Shown one piece after another: positions 1 to 11,500 of a DNA stretch of 64,000 bases (positions within the stretch are counted from its first letter, which is position 1; every line of letters starts with the position of its first letter). Source of the stretch: Prostheceraeus crozeri (taxonomy: Eukaryota > Platyhelminthes > Polycladida > Euryleptidae); the NCBI GenBank assembly GCA_907163375.1, contig CAJQUW010004771.1:40063-104062 (forward strand), in the 5' to 3' direction. The translations under genes and the position numbers were made by a program. A model generated the notes under the pieces. The model made no database searches. It saw only the letters and a program-made list of their open reading frames with translations, and was not told the DNA's origin.

Positions 1-1297
1 AACTTGTGCCTCGGTTTGGGCAAAGATGAGTGAAATGAAGAAAGATAGTCATGAAGAACACAGTTTCATAAGAAATAGCATTTATAAAATTAGCAAACGC
101 TAGAGTAATGGCTATTTAAAGCAGATACATGCAGTAAACTCGTCAGTTCTGCCTCACCTCTTTTGTGAAGCATCTTTATGGGACTTGATATATAGGCCTA
201 TCCCCCTTTTCTAATGTCAAATTTGATTATAAAGTGAGGGTAGTGAACACTGTATCAATTAGCTTGAGAGCCATTTTCAACATGACTGCAAGGCAAAGCC
301 TGAAATCATGCAGCGAGATTCAAAGACAATTATTTAAGTAAAGAAATACAACATTCGGATGAAAATTCCAAATAAACATAGCGTGAATAAACTGTTGCTA
401 GCCATTGCAGAGCTGTGTATCAGAAATTAGCAGTTGGCCAAGGAGCCGTATCTTCTGCAATATACAGAACAAATGACTCACCCAAATTTTCTAATTTTCT
501 CTTCCTGCTTTGCTAAGGATGTCATGATGTCATCTTTGGTCATCTTTGCATCCTTGACAAGGGAACAAGCAAAATTTTGGATGAATTATTTGTTTTTATT
601 AATTGTCTTGCAGGTTCTAACAGTTTCTTTATGGGTATGCAACAGCTAGAATGATTAAATCGAGGGATCAAAAATACAAACATGCCAGGACAAAGAATCA
701 TGAAAATGTCTGCGAAGCCAACTAGAAAAAATTGCAATCATGGAAAGTGTATCTTTACAGTAAGAGCCTTTACTGTGAAGCTAAAACGAAAATCCCGCAA
801 GCAATGTGCCCTGAAAACCCGTCGGGTGACCGATCTTACGCCGGAGTTCTATCACTGGACTGTCTTCATCAGTCCATAGACAAGAGTTTTGACTCAACCG
901 TTCCGTAATCTATTCTCAACTTCATGTTCAAATTTAAGCTATATTTGAGATTTTCATTCTTGTTGAGTCAAACAAAACAACAGCTTTAGATTCCTTGCTA
1001 TTAGTTATACCACTTGCTTCGCATGCTTCGCAATCTTTGATTCGTTTCAGTAACAGCTGTTTTATTATTGAGGATTGATTTTAATTTGATTTTGTACCTT
1101 ACGATTCTTTTGACTTACGTAGCAGGAAATATTTGTCATTTGTGTTGATCATTCGATCGTGTTTCTTTCAAGACTAAGTGATTATGGAATACTGGGATAA
1201 GATTCGAGAGTTTATCCTTGCTGATCAAGCTTTCATTCGGTGAGAGTGATTATTTCTTATTACATGTCAACTGGATAATAAGTAGCATTTGATTTTA
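1..1297. other. 5' flank, no recognised gene
   Basis: AT-rich sequence with only short open frames of no recognisable similarity. It may hold the calpain promoter or 5' UTR, but I see no clear TATA or initiator arrangement. Confidence 0.5.
1184..1239 (+). other. Possible upstream exon of the calpain gene
   Basis: An ATG at 1184 opens 18 codons (starting MEYWDKIREF) and stops at a good GTGAGA donor at 1240. Its phase fits a TTTCAAG acceptor at 5383, and joined to it would add 20 residues before MGLFDTRED. Homology does not require these residues, AAG acceptors are uncommon, and the phase match has a one-in-three chance of being accidental. Confidence 0.2.
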
Positions 1298-1536
1298 ATT
1301 TCAAGTTTTATTTCACAAAATTAAAACTGCGCTCCCTTTCTTTTTAAGCCGAAGTTATATTTATTGATTTAAAAGAAATACAGATGAGACGGGTCGACAG
1401 GTTTCTGCACTCAGTGCCTTTCTCAAGACCCAACACTTAAAAACTTGCAATGGATCATGCATTACATTTAGATACGAAGACATGATCACTCACATCAGTT
1501 CATCTTTCCGATTGATTTTAGGCTTCAATTTGCGTA
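1298..1536 (-). repeat. PLE inverted repeat, left arm
   Basis: Reverse complement of 2087-2324. It covers the last codons and the 3' UTR of the PLE, including an AATAAA-containing stretch and a hammerhead-like hairpin. Outer end ATTTCAAG, matched by CTTGAAAT at 2317-2324. Confidence 0.85.
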
Positions 1537-2086
1537 ACAAATCACTCTCAGCTAACCGAGTTTTTATTTGATTATTCTGAATATCTATGAATGACAAAGT
1601 GAAGGCATCTATGGAAGAAGTATTGGTGTGGCCAAAGTCTACCGAAGACATATGAACCGATAGAGCACTTTTACTATCTCTATTGTCAATGCTACGACAA
1701 TGTTCTTGGAAACGATATCTAAAAGGACGGTTCGTAGAACCTAACACGTATGTAGAAGTCAACACACAAAGAACACGTGAATTTATAGACAACATACCGT
1801 TTCTCACAGATTCGCAGATTTTACAGCTACAATTAGTAGAAGAATTTAGAGAATTGTACTTATTGAAAGTGCTTCGTATTTGTTTTCCAGGTTTTTGAAC
1901 TATTCTAAAGGGCACGTCATATTTATTCACTAACTTATTTAGTTTTCTGTGTGTAGCGTCATTTATAAAATCCAGTTGTAGGATGCTATTTGTATTATTT
2001 TCGTCCCTGCTACGTTGCTTAGGGCGTTTTTCTTGAACATCCCTCCAATGATAATTATTTTTTCTTAGCTTTTTTCTTTTTTTTGA

Positions 2087-2324
2087 TACGCAAATTGAAG
2101 CCTAAAATCAGTCGGAAAGATGAACTGATGTGAGTGATCATGTCTTTGTATTTAAATGTAATGCATGATCCATTGCAAGTTTTTAAGTGTTGGGTCTTGA
2201 GAAAGGCACTGAGTGCAGAAACCGGTCGACCCGTCTCATTTGTATTTCTTTTAAATCAATAAATATAACTTCGGCTTAAAAAAAAGGGAGCGCAGTTTTA
2301 ATTTTGTGAAACAAAACTTGAAAT
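2087..2324 (+). repeat. PLE inverted repeat, right arm
   Basis: Plus-strand copy of the PLE 3' end. It still encodes RKLKPKISRKDELM and a stop, then the same 3' UTR as the left arm. Confidence 0.85.
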
Positions 2325-5300
2325 GAAGAACCTCCCGTGTGCCACCATCAATTTGATTCTAAGTTTTGGCATGAGTTTCTTACTGACCCTCCTGAATTGT
2401 CATCTAAAAGAGACATATTTCAGCTAAATAAATAAATCGTTCATCGCGTTTCAGCACTTTGAGTTAATGTATTATAATGAATTTTTTGAAAAATCGCTTT
2501 TTCCAGGTAAGAAATCATAAACGAGTTTTTGTCGGACGATTCGAATATCTTTAATGAAGATATTAGTGCTGTCTTTTCAGCAGCCCAACAGAAGCATGCT
2601 ATTTCAATTTCTTCTAAATCACAAATGAATGTTCGAATTGGTTCTGCGAATCATAGATGTAGATGAAATGAAAATGTTAAGGATTTCTAGTGTAGATTTG
2701 AAAACTCGATGCAGTAAATGGATTAATTGTAGGTTCTACTATATGCAGTTAGAATATGCCTTCTAACTGAATGCGATTGAGAAACGTAGAGGTTGTAATG
2801 TGCTGAAATTCCGTTATGATTGTTCACGCTTACGGACGGAGATGATCATGCTGAACATTTTTAGCGAGAAAAGTGGTTGAGTGGTTGTCAATTAATTGTA
2901 ATTACTTGACTGCCTCCAACTACAATTATGATCGGCTGATCTATAAGTCGAAATAAATTGCAATTGATATTTCACAACTCCTTCGTGCAAACCTTAGGGT
3001 TTGAGAGCATGGAAAAATTTGTTACTTTTCTCGTTCTGAAGTAGGCATTGTTAAATTGTAATATATTTAAGTAGATATATTACCAAACATAGAATATCAC
3101 CAAACAGCGTTATTTGTTTCATGAATAGAAAGAAAAATAAGTCGAGCCTGCTGAGAATAACTTAATAACTTTTTCCATCTATATCTCTCCTCCAGAAGGC
3201 GAGCTACTGAGAAGTTATTCTCAGTAGCTGAGGCATATCTTTGCTTTCTTTACGTACTCAAGCAGTAGCGCCATGATCGATGTCAAAGCTCTTGATCATG
3301 TTATTACATGCGGAAATGTTCAGATGAAAAAGAATGTGTAAAATATCAATAGAGCGGTTTCAAGAAGAGACATGATCAAAAACAACGGAAGTCTGAGAAG
3401 GTGTTTTGACGACCACACGCCATCTATGACTACAATGCTGTCATATGATTTGATATTTGGGTATGTAGCGTGATACTGTGATATCAAATGATTCATCAAT
3501 GATTCCAAATGCATTTCGATCTTGATTCGTGTACCCTGATGTATTTATTCCGCTCCGGGCTGGATAATGTAGGCAACAGTAACGATTGGCGAGGAGGAAT
3601 GTGGTGATCAAGTGAAGTAAATATCGACTTTGACGTTTGCAAACATCGTCATTGTTGTCTCAGTCTACGTCGTTGTAGAATGTGTTCGAATGTTTGACCT
3701 AATGTAAAGAAACTGAATGATAATTCTTTCAAAGGTTGGCAGATTCAAGTTCAGTAAAATGATCTAATAGCTAGATGAGCAAGAGTTATCATTAAAGATG
3801 ATGAATCAGTTGAATATTAAAAAGATCAAAAGTTCAATCCATCGAGATGGATATTGCCTGTGAACTTGTATTTAAGTTTGAAAACAAATTCAGTGCAATT
3901 CTGTGTGTGTAATGTTGAAGCAGTAGTCAATATTCATTCATTAGTTTTCGTTTCATCCATTCAATGGGGCATTCGCTCATTCACGGGCATCTTTTTTTTG
4001 AAGAAAATCATTTACTATAAATCACATGATGATATATATCAATTGGATGATAACAGCGAGCACACATAGGCCTACACAATAAAAAATCATGCATGAAGTC
4101 GAACATGGATCGTTTGTGCCCCTAGTACTTTCGTTCAGCGCAGAATGTGGCTCTATCACGAAGAACTGCATCAATACAATCGCATTTCTTCTGGCAACGA
4201 AGAGGTGAATGGGGTACGCGGCCGCCATCAATTGGTTTAGAAGACGTGTTGCTTTCAGTTTCCTACGTGTCAATTCTCATGGCCTTCGGAGCGCGGTCGA
4301 AGTTCATTTCTCCGCAGCCCACATCAAGGATCTGCATCCTTGCAACAAGCCTAAATCACGCCTCAATCACGCTCTCATCACGCCTAAATACAGACTGTGA
4401 CTTATAACTTTTATTATGCACGGGTATCAAATAATAATGATAATAATAACTTCTTTATTATCTCACAAAGGCGGTGAGCACATTACATTGGTGACAAAGT
4501 TTTAGAAGACAAACAAATAAGACACTTGCATAAATGGGTAGAATGAGTTATATACAGTACTTTATAAAAGAATCACGAAAACGAGCGCCTTTTGTTGAAG
4601 GACGGCTCAGTTCACAATGATTTCTGGTTCTTTCACTCATTCATTGAAAAATGATTTCAAGGGATGCCATGGAAGCATTTTTGAACATTTGTTGACAAAT
4701 TAACTCTCCTGCTGAGAATAATGATGCGTAATGAAGGTTTTCAACAATGATTTTGTATATCCTTCTCTCTAAACTCAACAACTTCCTGAGAAGATAGTCA
4801 GAGACATTACAAAATGTGCTGTAGTAACCATACAACAGGATAAGTCGTATAAATAAGCAGTATACTTTCAGCATCAGAGAGGCGGGAGATCAAGTCTCAA
4901 GTCTCTCGCTTGAGAAGAATGTTTGTAGTTGAAAAGTATGTCTTGTATTGAATAAGTGAAGACGAAATCTGTGAACCAGCTTGGGCCAGGGCCTACATTT
5001 AGCAGGTCACACATATACAAAGGTCCTGGCAGTGTTTTCAAGGCCTTTGTTAAAGTATTTTTAGGATGTAGCTCCCACAAAATCCAATCCGTCAATACAA
5101 GAAACTGTAATGCTGTAAGAGAAAACCCGAAACCTCAGCTTGTTTAGCGAAAGTGATTCGATTCTTTGAGCGAGTACAATTAGAGTACAGCATTTAGAAG
5201 AAAGCACATGCATTGACAAAAAGAGTATGAGAACGCTCGTGAATATATGATTATGCGTTTTGTTTGGTGATTTGTCTCGTAGTATATCTTCTATAGAACT

Positions 5301-5387
5301 GTGTTGATGGTTTGAATTCTTTGAAGTTTTTGAGTTCAATTGCTGCTAAGTGATTTGTCATTTTATCGTGTTTGCATTTCAAGACGA
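2325..5387. other. Upstream flank, no recognised gene
   Basis: Mostly AT-rich with no convincing coding frame. A GC-richer patch at about 4110-4390 and an ATAATAATA-rich stretch near 4428-4470 look like old repeat debris that I cannot classify. A short hairpin with arms based on GAGAATAACTT lies near 3150-3225. Confidence 0.4.
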
Positions 5388-5555
5388 ATGGGGCTGTTTG
5401 ATACACGCGAGGACTTCCTTGATCAGAATTACGAGAAGATTCGCAGTGAGTGTCGCAGTCAAGGAAAACTGTTCGAGGATCCTCATTTTCCTGCAAATGA
5501 CCAATCGCTCGGTGCAGAGTCCAAGTTCAAGGGGGTGCAATGGAAGCGTCCTGGG
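5388..5555 (+). CDS. CAPN5-like: Calpain-5-like coding exon 1 (residues 1-56)
   Basis: Encodes the short N-terminal anchor and the start of the protease core, with [11 protein letters not shown] and [11 protein letters not shown] matching the CAPN5 N-terminus. The exon ends in phase 0 at WKRPG before a consensus GTAAGT donor. The ATG at 5388 lies just after a possible acceptor (TTTCAAG, 5377-5383), so the 5' untranslated region may be spliced. The reading frame stays open upstream of the ATG, so a longer N-terminus is possible but not needed by homology. Confidence 0.9.
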
Positions 5556-8500
5556 GTAAGTGAATGTATGTATAGTGTTTGTATTCATATCCGAAGTGCA
5601 AGTCTGCAATATGCTGGGAAAATGTCAATGATTAACACTTCCTTGACATTATCAAGGCCTACATTCGAGAGTTTCAGGACTGGTTCTATTGAATTGAAAT
5701 TTCTGAAGCAATGACTTTGTATTATGTTGCAAATTCTATCCACGAAATTCACACTTTCACGAAGAACAGTAGGCGCTTAATTCATCATAAGATGGCTAAA
5801 TAAATAAACCTTGTTTATACTCGGATGCACACAAGACAAGCACCTTTCTTCCATATGACCGCGTTAGATTTATCCCATTCTCCTTCTCTTTTTGTGTTGA
5901 CTATCAAGAGGCAAGAATGGAAAGTGTTCCTACCGTAAAAGTCTTAAGTTTTACCCGACCAGGGTTTGAATCCAGGTCTCCCGGACACTGAGCGAACACT
6001 CTGCCGCAAGGCTAATGCGACGGCGAAGGGTGTATTTTGAAACAGTGAAACATAAAGTAGGTAGAGTGTCGACTGAAAAAAAGTATCTGTGAACAGTGAA
6101 AATTTTTGTATGAAAAGATTCAGCTTTTTGCGCAGATTGCGTTCCTGTGGTCCAAAAAATTATTTGAGCAGCTTTTAAAAAGCTAAAGTTTACGCAAAGT
6201 ATTCCTGTGTTTATATACTACCGACATGAAGCCATTTTATAAGTAGTATGAAGCAAGTTGGATATCAGAAGGAATGAATATTTGCTAACAGGCATCTTCA
6301 TTAAGCTGATGATCTCGTAAATTTCATGAACTGCATTAAATGCAAGTCCCTGCAAGTCTTCAAGGAAAAGTTGAGATCTTATTGAGAGCTTCTTGGCTGA
6401 GATATCATGTTTTTAATTAAATTTTCAGCGGCATGATATAATGATTCACTTGGCGTCATTTCTTGAATCTGAATAGTAATGTGGACCCATTTACATCTTA
6501 AAGTTCATTGTCATCATTTTCTTTGATTATAATGCTTTGCTTTTTTAGTGACAGGTAGCTTCTGACATGATCACGCTTAAGAAGATAATCTTATTATACT
6601 CGTAATAAGGCTGAGCTAAGGGTAACTCATCGAATTGCTATATTAACAAACCATATTACCTCCCCAAGGTTGACATGACATGGATAATTTGTAAATTACT
6701 TTTCATTCTTCTGGATTGCTATCATAATCAGTCAAACTGTGTACATTTCTCCAGAAGTGCAAAAATTTTCATATCTCACATGTGATACTGGGACTCAACT
6801 CGAGTTCATTTAATGATTTGCTACTCTACCTAATATACCTACTCTATGGGTAGAAATCATTCCACTGGTGCATCATCTGAGAATCGACAAAAATGCCTAT
6901 GTGCAGATATGCTTCTTTTCAGGATCTATTTCTGATTCATTTCAAAGTGTGTTATAGAGGAAACAGAAGCAGCTATAGAAGCAAGAGCTTTTGAACTATT
7001 GCATGTGCATCCTATATGAATTCTATCTTCCTTATACAAAGTTGTGAATATCTTTTCAACAGATGTTGCAGAATCAAGTTAAAGTTCTTTTTTGAAAAGT
7101 TTCACATTGGGCCTTTTAGCTGATTCATTGACCAGACGGTATCTTGTCGCTTGGAAATAGTCTCGCTTTTAGCCATTTACGTCTGCTCAAAAGTTGGCTT
7201 CAATAATCTGAAATGTACTGATTTTAGAAAAGTAGGCTAATTTTCATCATTTTGATTGACATGAACTGTCATTAATGTTATATGACATTCAGTTTCAAAA
7301 ATGAACGCGGTGTATTCAGAGCGTTGCAAACACTGAATTACTGATTATTTTTCTGCAATAAAGCGGCTATTGCGCATTTTCTATTGCAAAAAAGACTTCG
7401 CATTGCATTGTAAGCAACGAGAACCTACGTGTATTTTCGAAACTGCATTATAAGCGGTCATGTACGTTATGTCTTCACATACTGTGTCATTGGCAACAAA
7501 TGTCTGTCGTAGTATGTTGAACATCTAAAGAGAATGACAACGATTAAGTCTCACCAACATCCTTGACTCCCCAACTGCACTCGCCTGAACCAGGAATCGA
7601 ACCGGAGTCCGCGGTGGAGACGAGATGTCTTTAGATATTCAATGCACTACGACAGACCTTTGTTGTCAATCAACTGTGACGTTGTCGAATGACATGCTGG
7701 TATGCTGTCTTGCTACAATATCAGGGTGCCCGCGGTTCTAGAAAGTCTGGTAATAGGGTGGTCTGAAAAAGTCTGTAAAGTTTGGGAAGTCTGGAAAATA
7801 TTGGATAAATATGTAAGTTATGTCTGGAAGTGTTGAAGCTTCACTTACATTATTCCAATCGCATTCTGTGAGTTCATTGCTGCAAACTACGCATATATTG
7901 CATTCCTAGCGCTTCTCTTTTCCTTTTCAAATGATTTTTGCTAGTACTTAAAGAAAGTTCAGTCACCATTTGAGAAAAGACAGGCACTAGGATAGCAATT
8001 TATCGCAATGAATGCACAGAATGCTATTGGAACTATATGAGCAAAACTTTGATACATTGAGAAAATTGAAAGAACCATAGGTGTTAAAACTCGATGTGGA
8101 CAAAATCGTAATTGGAAAAACATTTTAGTAGACATTTATATATTTAATGAAGACGACATAATGGGGGAGGAAATAAACGCAACTTGATTAAGGAAGCCAT
8201 CTAGTCAATAACGTAAGACGTTTAGAAATGATATAAAGCTTGTTGATAAAGAGAAGAAGGTAGATGAACGACTGTGTCGTCTACTATTTTTCATTATTTT
8301 GGACATTTCATTTTCCCTCAAAGACCTTGAAAATGGTTATGTGAGCTGTCAGCTGGTTATGATTGTGAATTGTATAATTCCAAGCTGTCCATGTTTACTT
8401 TCCATATTACCAAGACGACCTTGATTGTACCTAAGTTTTGTTTTCAAATAGCTCAAGTAGAGTCAGTTACTAAACATTTACCCAATTGCTTTATTATTTG

Positions 8501-11500
8501 TGGAACTTATGTAGTTGGCCATTGATGAAACTGACTTCCCAAAATAGTCCGTTTCCTATGTGCACTAAGTTGTGATGTTCCAACACAATTTTCGTAATTT
8601 AATGATAAAAAATTACAATTAAAGAGCAGTTGAGCAAGAATAATTCATTATAGCTGCAAGGGGCCGATTACATGCATTTTTTAAAATCAGTGCTTGAGAA
8701 TGATGTGCACTATAAAAATGCTCGTATTTGCATTCCGGTTCTGTAACACTGTAGTTTGAAAAAAGGTAATATTCCATTCGAATGAAATCAGCTTGAATAT
8801 AAAATTCTATCTTACTGATAATAGAGAAAATGTGAAAATATGTGCTCAAGATTGAAAGTGTGCCTCAGCCGGCCGAATGCAGATGGAAAAACCGATTTTG
8901 CGGAACACTGTCATATTTATATACGCAATATTTTGCGGCGTTTATTAAAAAGTTGGCCTCTCAGTTGCTATTAACTGACTTAATCTCAGAGTTGCTTTGT
9001 CAAATGCGAAAGCTCTGGCGTTAGATCACGATGATCTCATTGCAGCGTTACTGTATCCATCCCGGCTACAATTTCATTCAAACTGAACTTGTTTTCAGGA
9101 AATCACCGTCGATCCTCGCCTTTTTGTGGATGGATTGAACGTTCATGACGTGAAGCAGGGCCGTCTGGGAGATTGCTGGTTCGTCTCCGCCATGGCTGTC
9201 GTGGCATCGAAGAAAGGACTGTGGCAGAAAGTGAGCGTTTACTCATGAATTAAGTTATTACACCGGTAGTTTGAGAGGCAGCAAATCGACATAATCTTTA
9301 ATCAATCTTAATGTTTTGATAGTGCTCTGCCATTCGAAAAAAATCAGTATTCGAATATTCGAATATATGGTATATTTTTACTTGTCGATTTAAATCAACT
9401 TCAGAATAATCACAATATCGAGAAAGCATTTCAGTTTTTAATGACTCTTTTAAAGTTTAAAAAGCTAACTTTAGTAAGCCTAAAATAAGCACATGTACAC
9501 AAGTTCCGTTCGTCTTTAAAAATCATCTAATATCTGTTAACACTACTTTTACTCGCATAATTTCAGCGCTTAGAATCACGAGGCTACTAGCCATAGCTTG
9601 TTTGTTCTTTGATTATCATAAAATAACCTTCTATCTAAAAATCAAAATAAATTGCATTCAATTTAAGATATTTCCAACACAAATAATAACAACCTGGAAT
9701 GGATGATGAAATAATTACAAATTAGCAGTTCTTTCTGAATGAAAAAAAATTAGCATTTGTACATAAACGATAGCTCCAACGCAAAAAATGTATAAATCAA
9801 GGTAGCATACTATTCATAAGGATGCATGAGTAGGTAACAAGTGAGTGCAGTCTTCGTGACGGAGCCGTGTATGGCAGACATAACTGTCCACTTCTTGGCA
9901 TGCGCCTTGGAATTGTCATGCAGTGGATGCCCAATAATTTCTTCACATCTTTCAAAAAAGTCGTCGAAACGAGTTCGACGAAGAACTAACAAATCTTAAA
10001 AAAGGCTGCATTAACAATCTACCCCACATATCAGTCTATGTACGCGATTTTGAAAGACACGCAACTTGTGAGCAATCTTTCTTGGTAGCCAACACAAAAG
10101 TGGAGATGCTTACATGAATACTGATACAATGAGACTGTTACAAGCATTAAATAATTCACTTTATGACAAAAAAGGCTTTAAAACACGTAGAACATACAGT
10201 CTCCCAACAGCAGTTTTTAAGATGTAATTGAAGCGTAGATCCCAAGTCAGCGAATCTTCCCAATAAATGCCCAAAATTTTAATTTGCCTGACTAACTTCA
10301 TATTTATGTTGGCATCAGCAACAATATGACAATGTGGAATTATCATTTGTCTGGACTTGTCGACATTTAACTTCAGCCTTCTATCACTTAAATATCTTTG
10401 AACATCTAAAATGTTAGAAGCTGCATTGCAGCGCGGCAATGGCTCAACCAAGGTGATGTCGTCAGCATAAATTACCATAGTGCACGAAGGAAGAACTACC
10501 AAGGAACCCAAGTAACAGGCAAATAGGCATGGTCCTAACACTGACCCCTGCGGCACCGGATGAAAAAGCATAAATAATGGTCCATATGCATCATTGAGTT
10601 TGATTTACTGATATCTTATTGTCAAATAGGATTTCAACCATGAATCCTCGGTTGATGCCCATTGATACAAGACGAATTTTCTTTCATGTATAGGTCAAAC
10701 GCTTGCTTGCCAGTCATTTTTCTTTTCGCTACTTTGGGATAGGGTTCACCGTAGCACCTCCATTACTTGGAATTGCTTGGAGATTACTTGGAAGTTGGAT
10801 GAGAAATTAATCCCCCAATTCCAAAAATGATAATAATAATTATTCTTTATTTATTTATGTCTATTTAATTCGCTATTTAATTCGTTTCCACGAAAAAGCT
10901 CCATTGAGTTCTTTTAAGAACTGATTAATCCAATGGTTACAGTAGCATTGCTTTTGTACACTGGTGGATTGGATCAGTCCTCATTAGGACTACTTTCATT
11001 AATAATTTAAATTAGTAAGCATTATATTCTATTATAAATGGCTACTGGGATGATTTTCATCATCGTATGAGAATTGTCAATTACAAATGGTTGACACACA
11101 TGGGGTTAATGCACTTTGACTGGGAAGGTCTCATCACTCAGGGTGCCATCACATGCTATGACGCTCTGTCTCTTAAAGTATAAACGATTGTGTGCGATCA
11201 CAGCTTGCTTGTAGCCATACTCTATGCCTGTAGCTCTGCAGTCAATGACTGCATGCAGCACCCACTTTGTGAACGCCTGAACATAATCTATCATGCCAAA
11301 CGGTGACAACAGTTCCAAAATGTATGTACTTGCATGATCATTCATTAATTGGGATCTTCTTTGGAGTCCACACGCCAGTAGTACAAAAGCCTATAAAAGT
11401 AATGCAAAGCAATCTGCCCGTCAATGATCTGGGAGCTTTATTGTGTTTAGTGACACGTAACCGATGCATAATGTCCAATGAATCCGCTAGCGTTGAGTGC

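Larger units (their letters stand above)
1298..2324 (-). mobile_element. Truncated Penelope-like element with inverted 3' ends
   Basis: The minus strand from about 2040 to 1489 codes for the C-terminal part of a PLE protein: FINDATHRKLNKLVNKYD, the zinc-knuckle NCSCKICES, a degenerate GIY-YIG domain (YVLGSTNRPFRYRFQEH) and KPKINRKDELM before the stop. It aligns with the better-kept PLE at 44117-46753 but is clearly another family. The 3' end of the element (1298-1536) is present again as an inverted copy at 2087-2324, with arms of about 238 bp and a few mismatches. The two fragments are therefore 5'-to-5'. The reverse transcriptase core is absent, so this is a dead copy. Confidence 0.85.

Noticed and set aside
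1490-1930. Host GIY-YIG endonuclease gene
   Set aside because: The frame aligns with the PLE C-terminus and is flanked by PLE 3' ends, so it is element sequence.
4190-4370. Minus-strand MQILDVGCGEMNF, like methyltransferase motif I
   Set aside because: Only about a dozen residues match, stops lie close on both sides, and no further methyltransferase motif is present.
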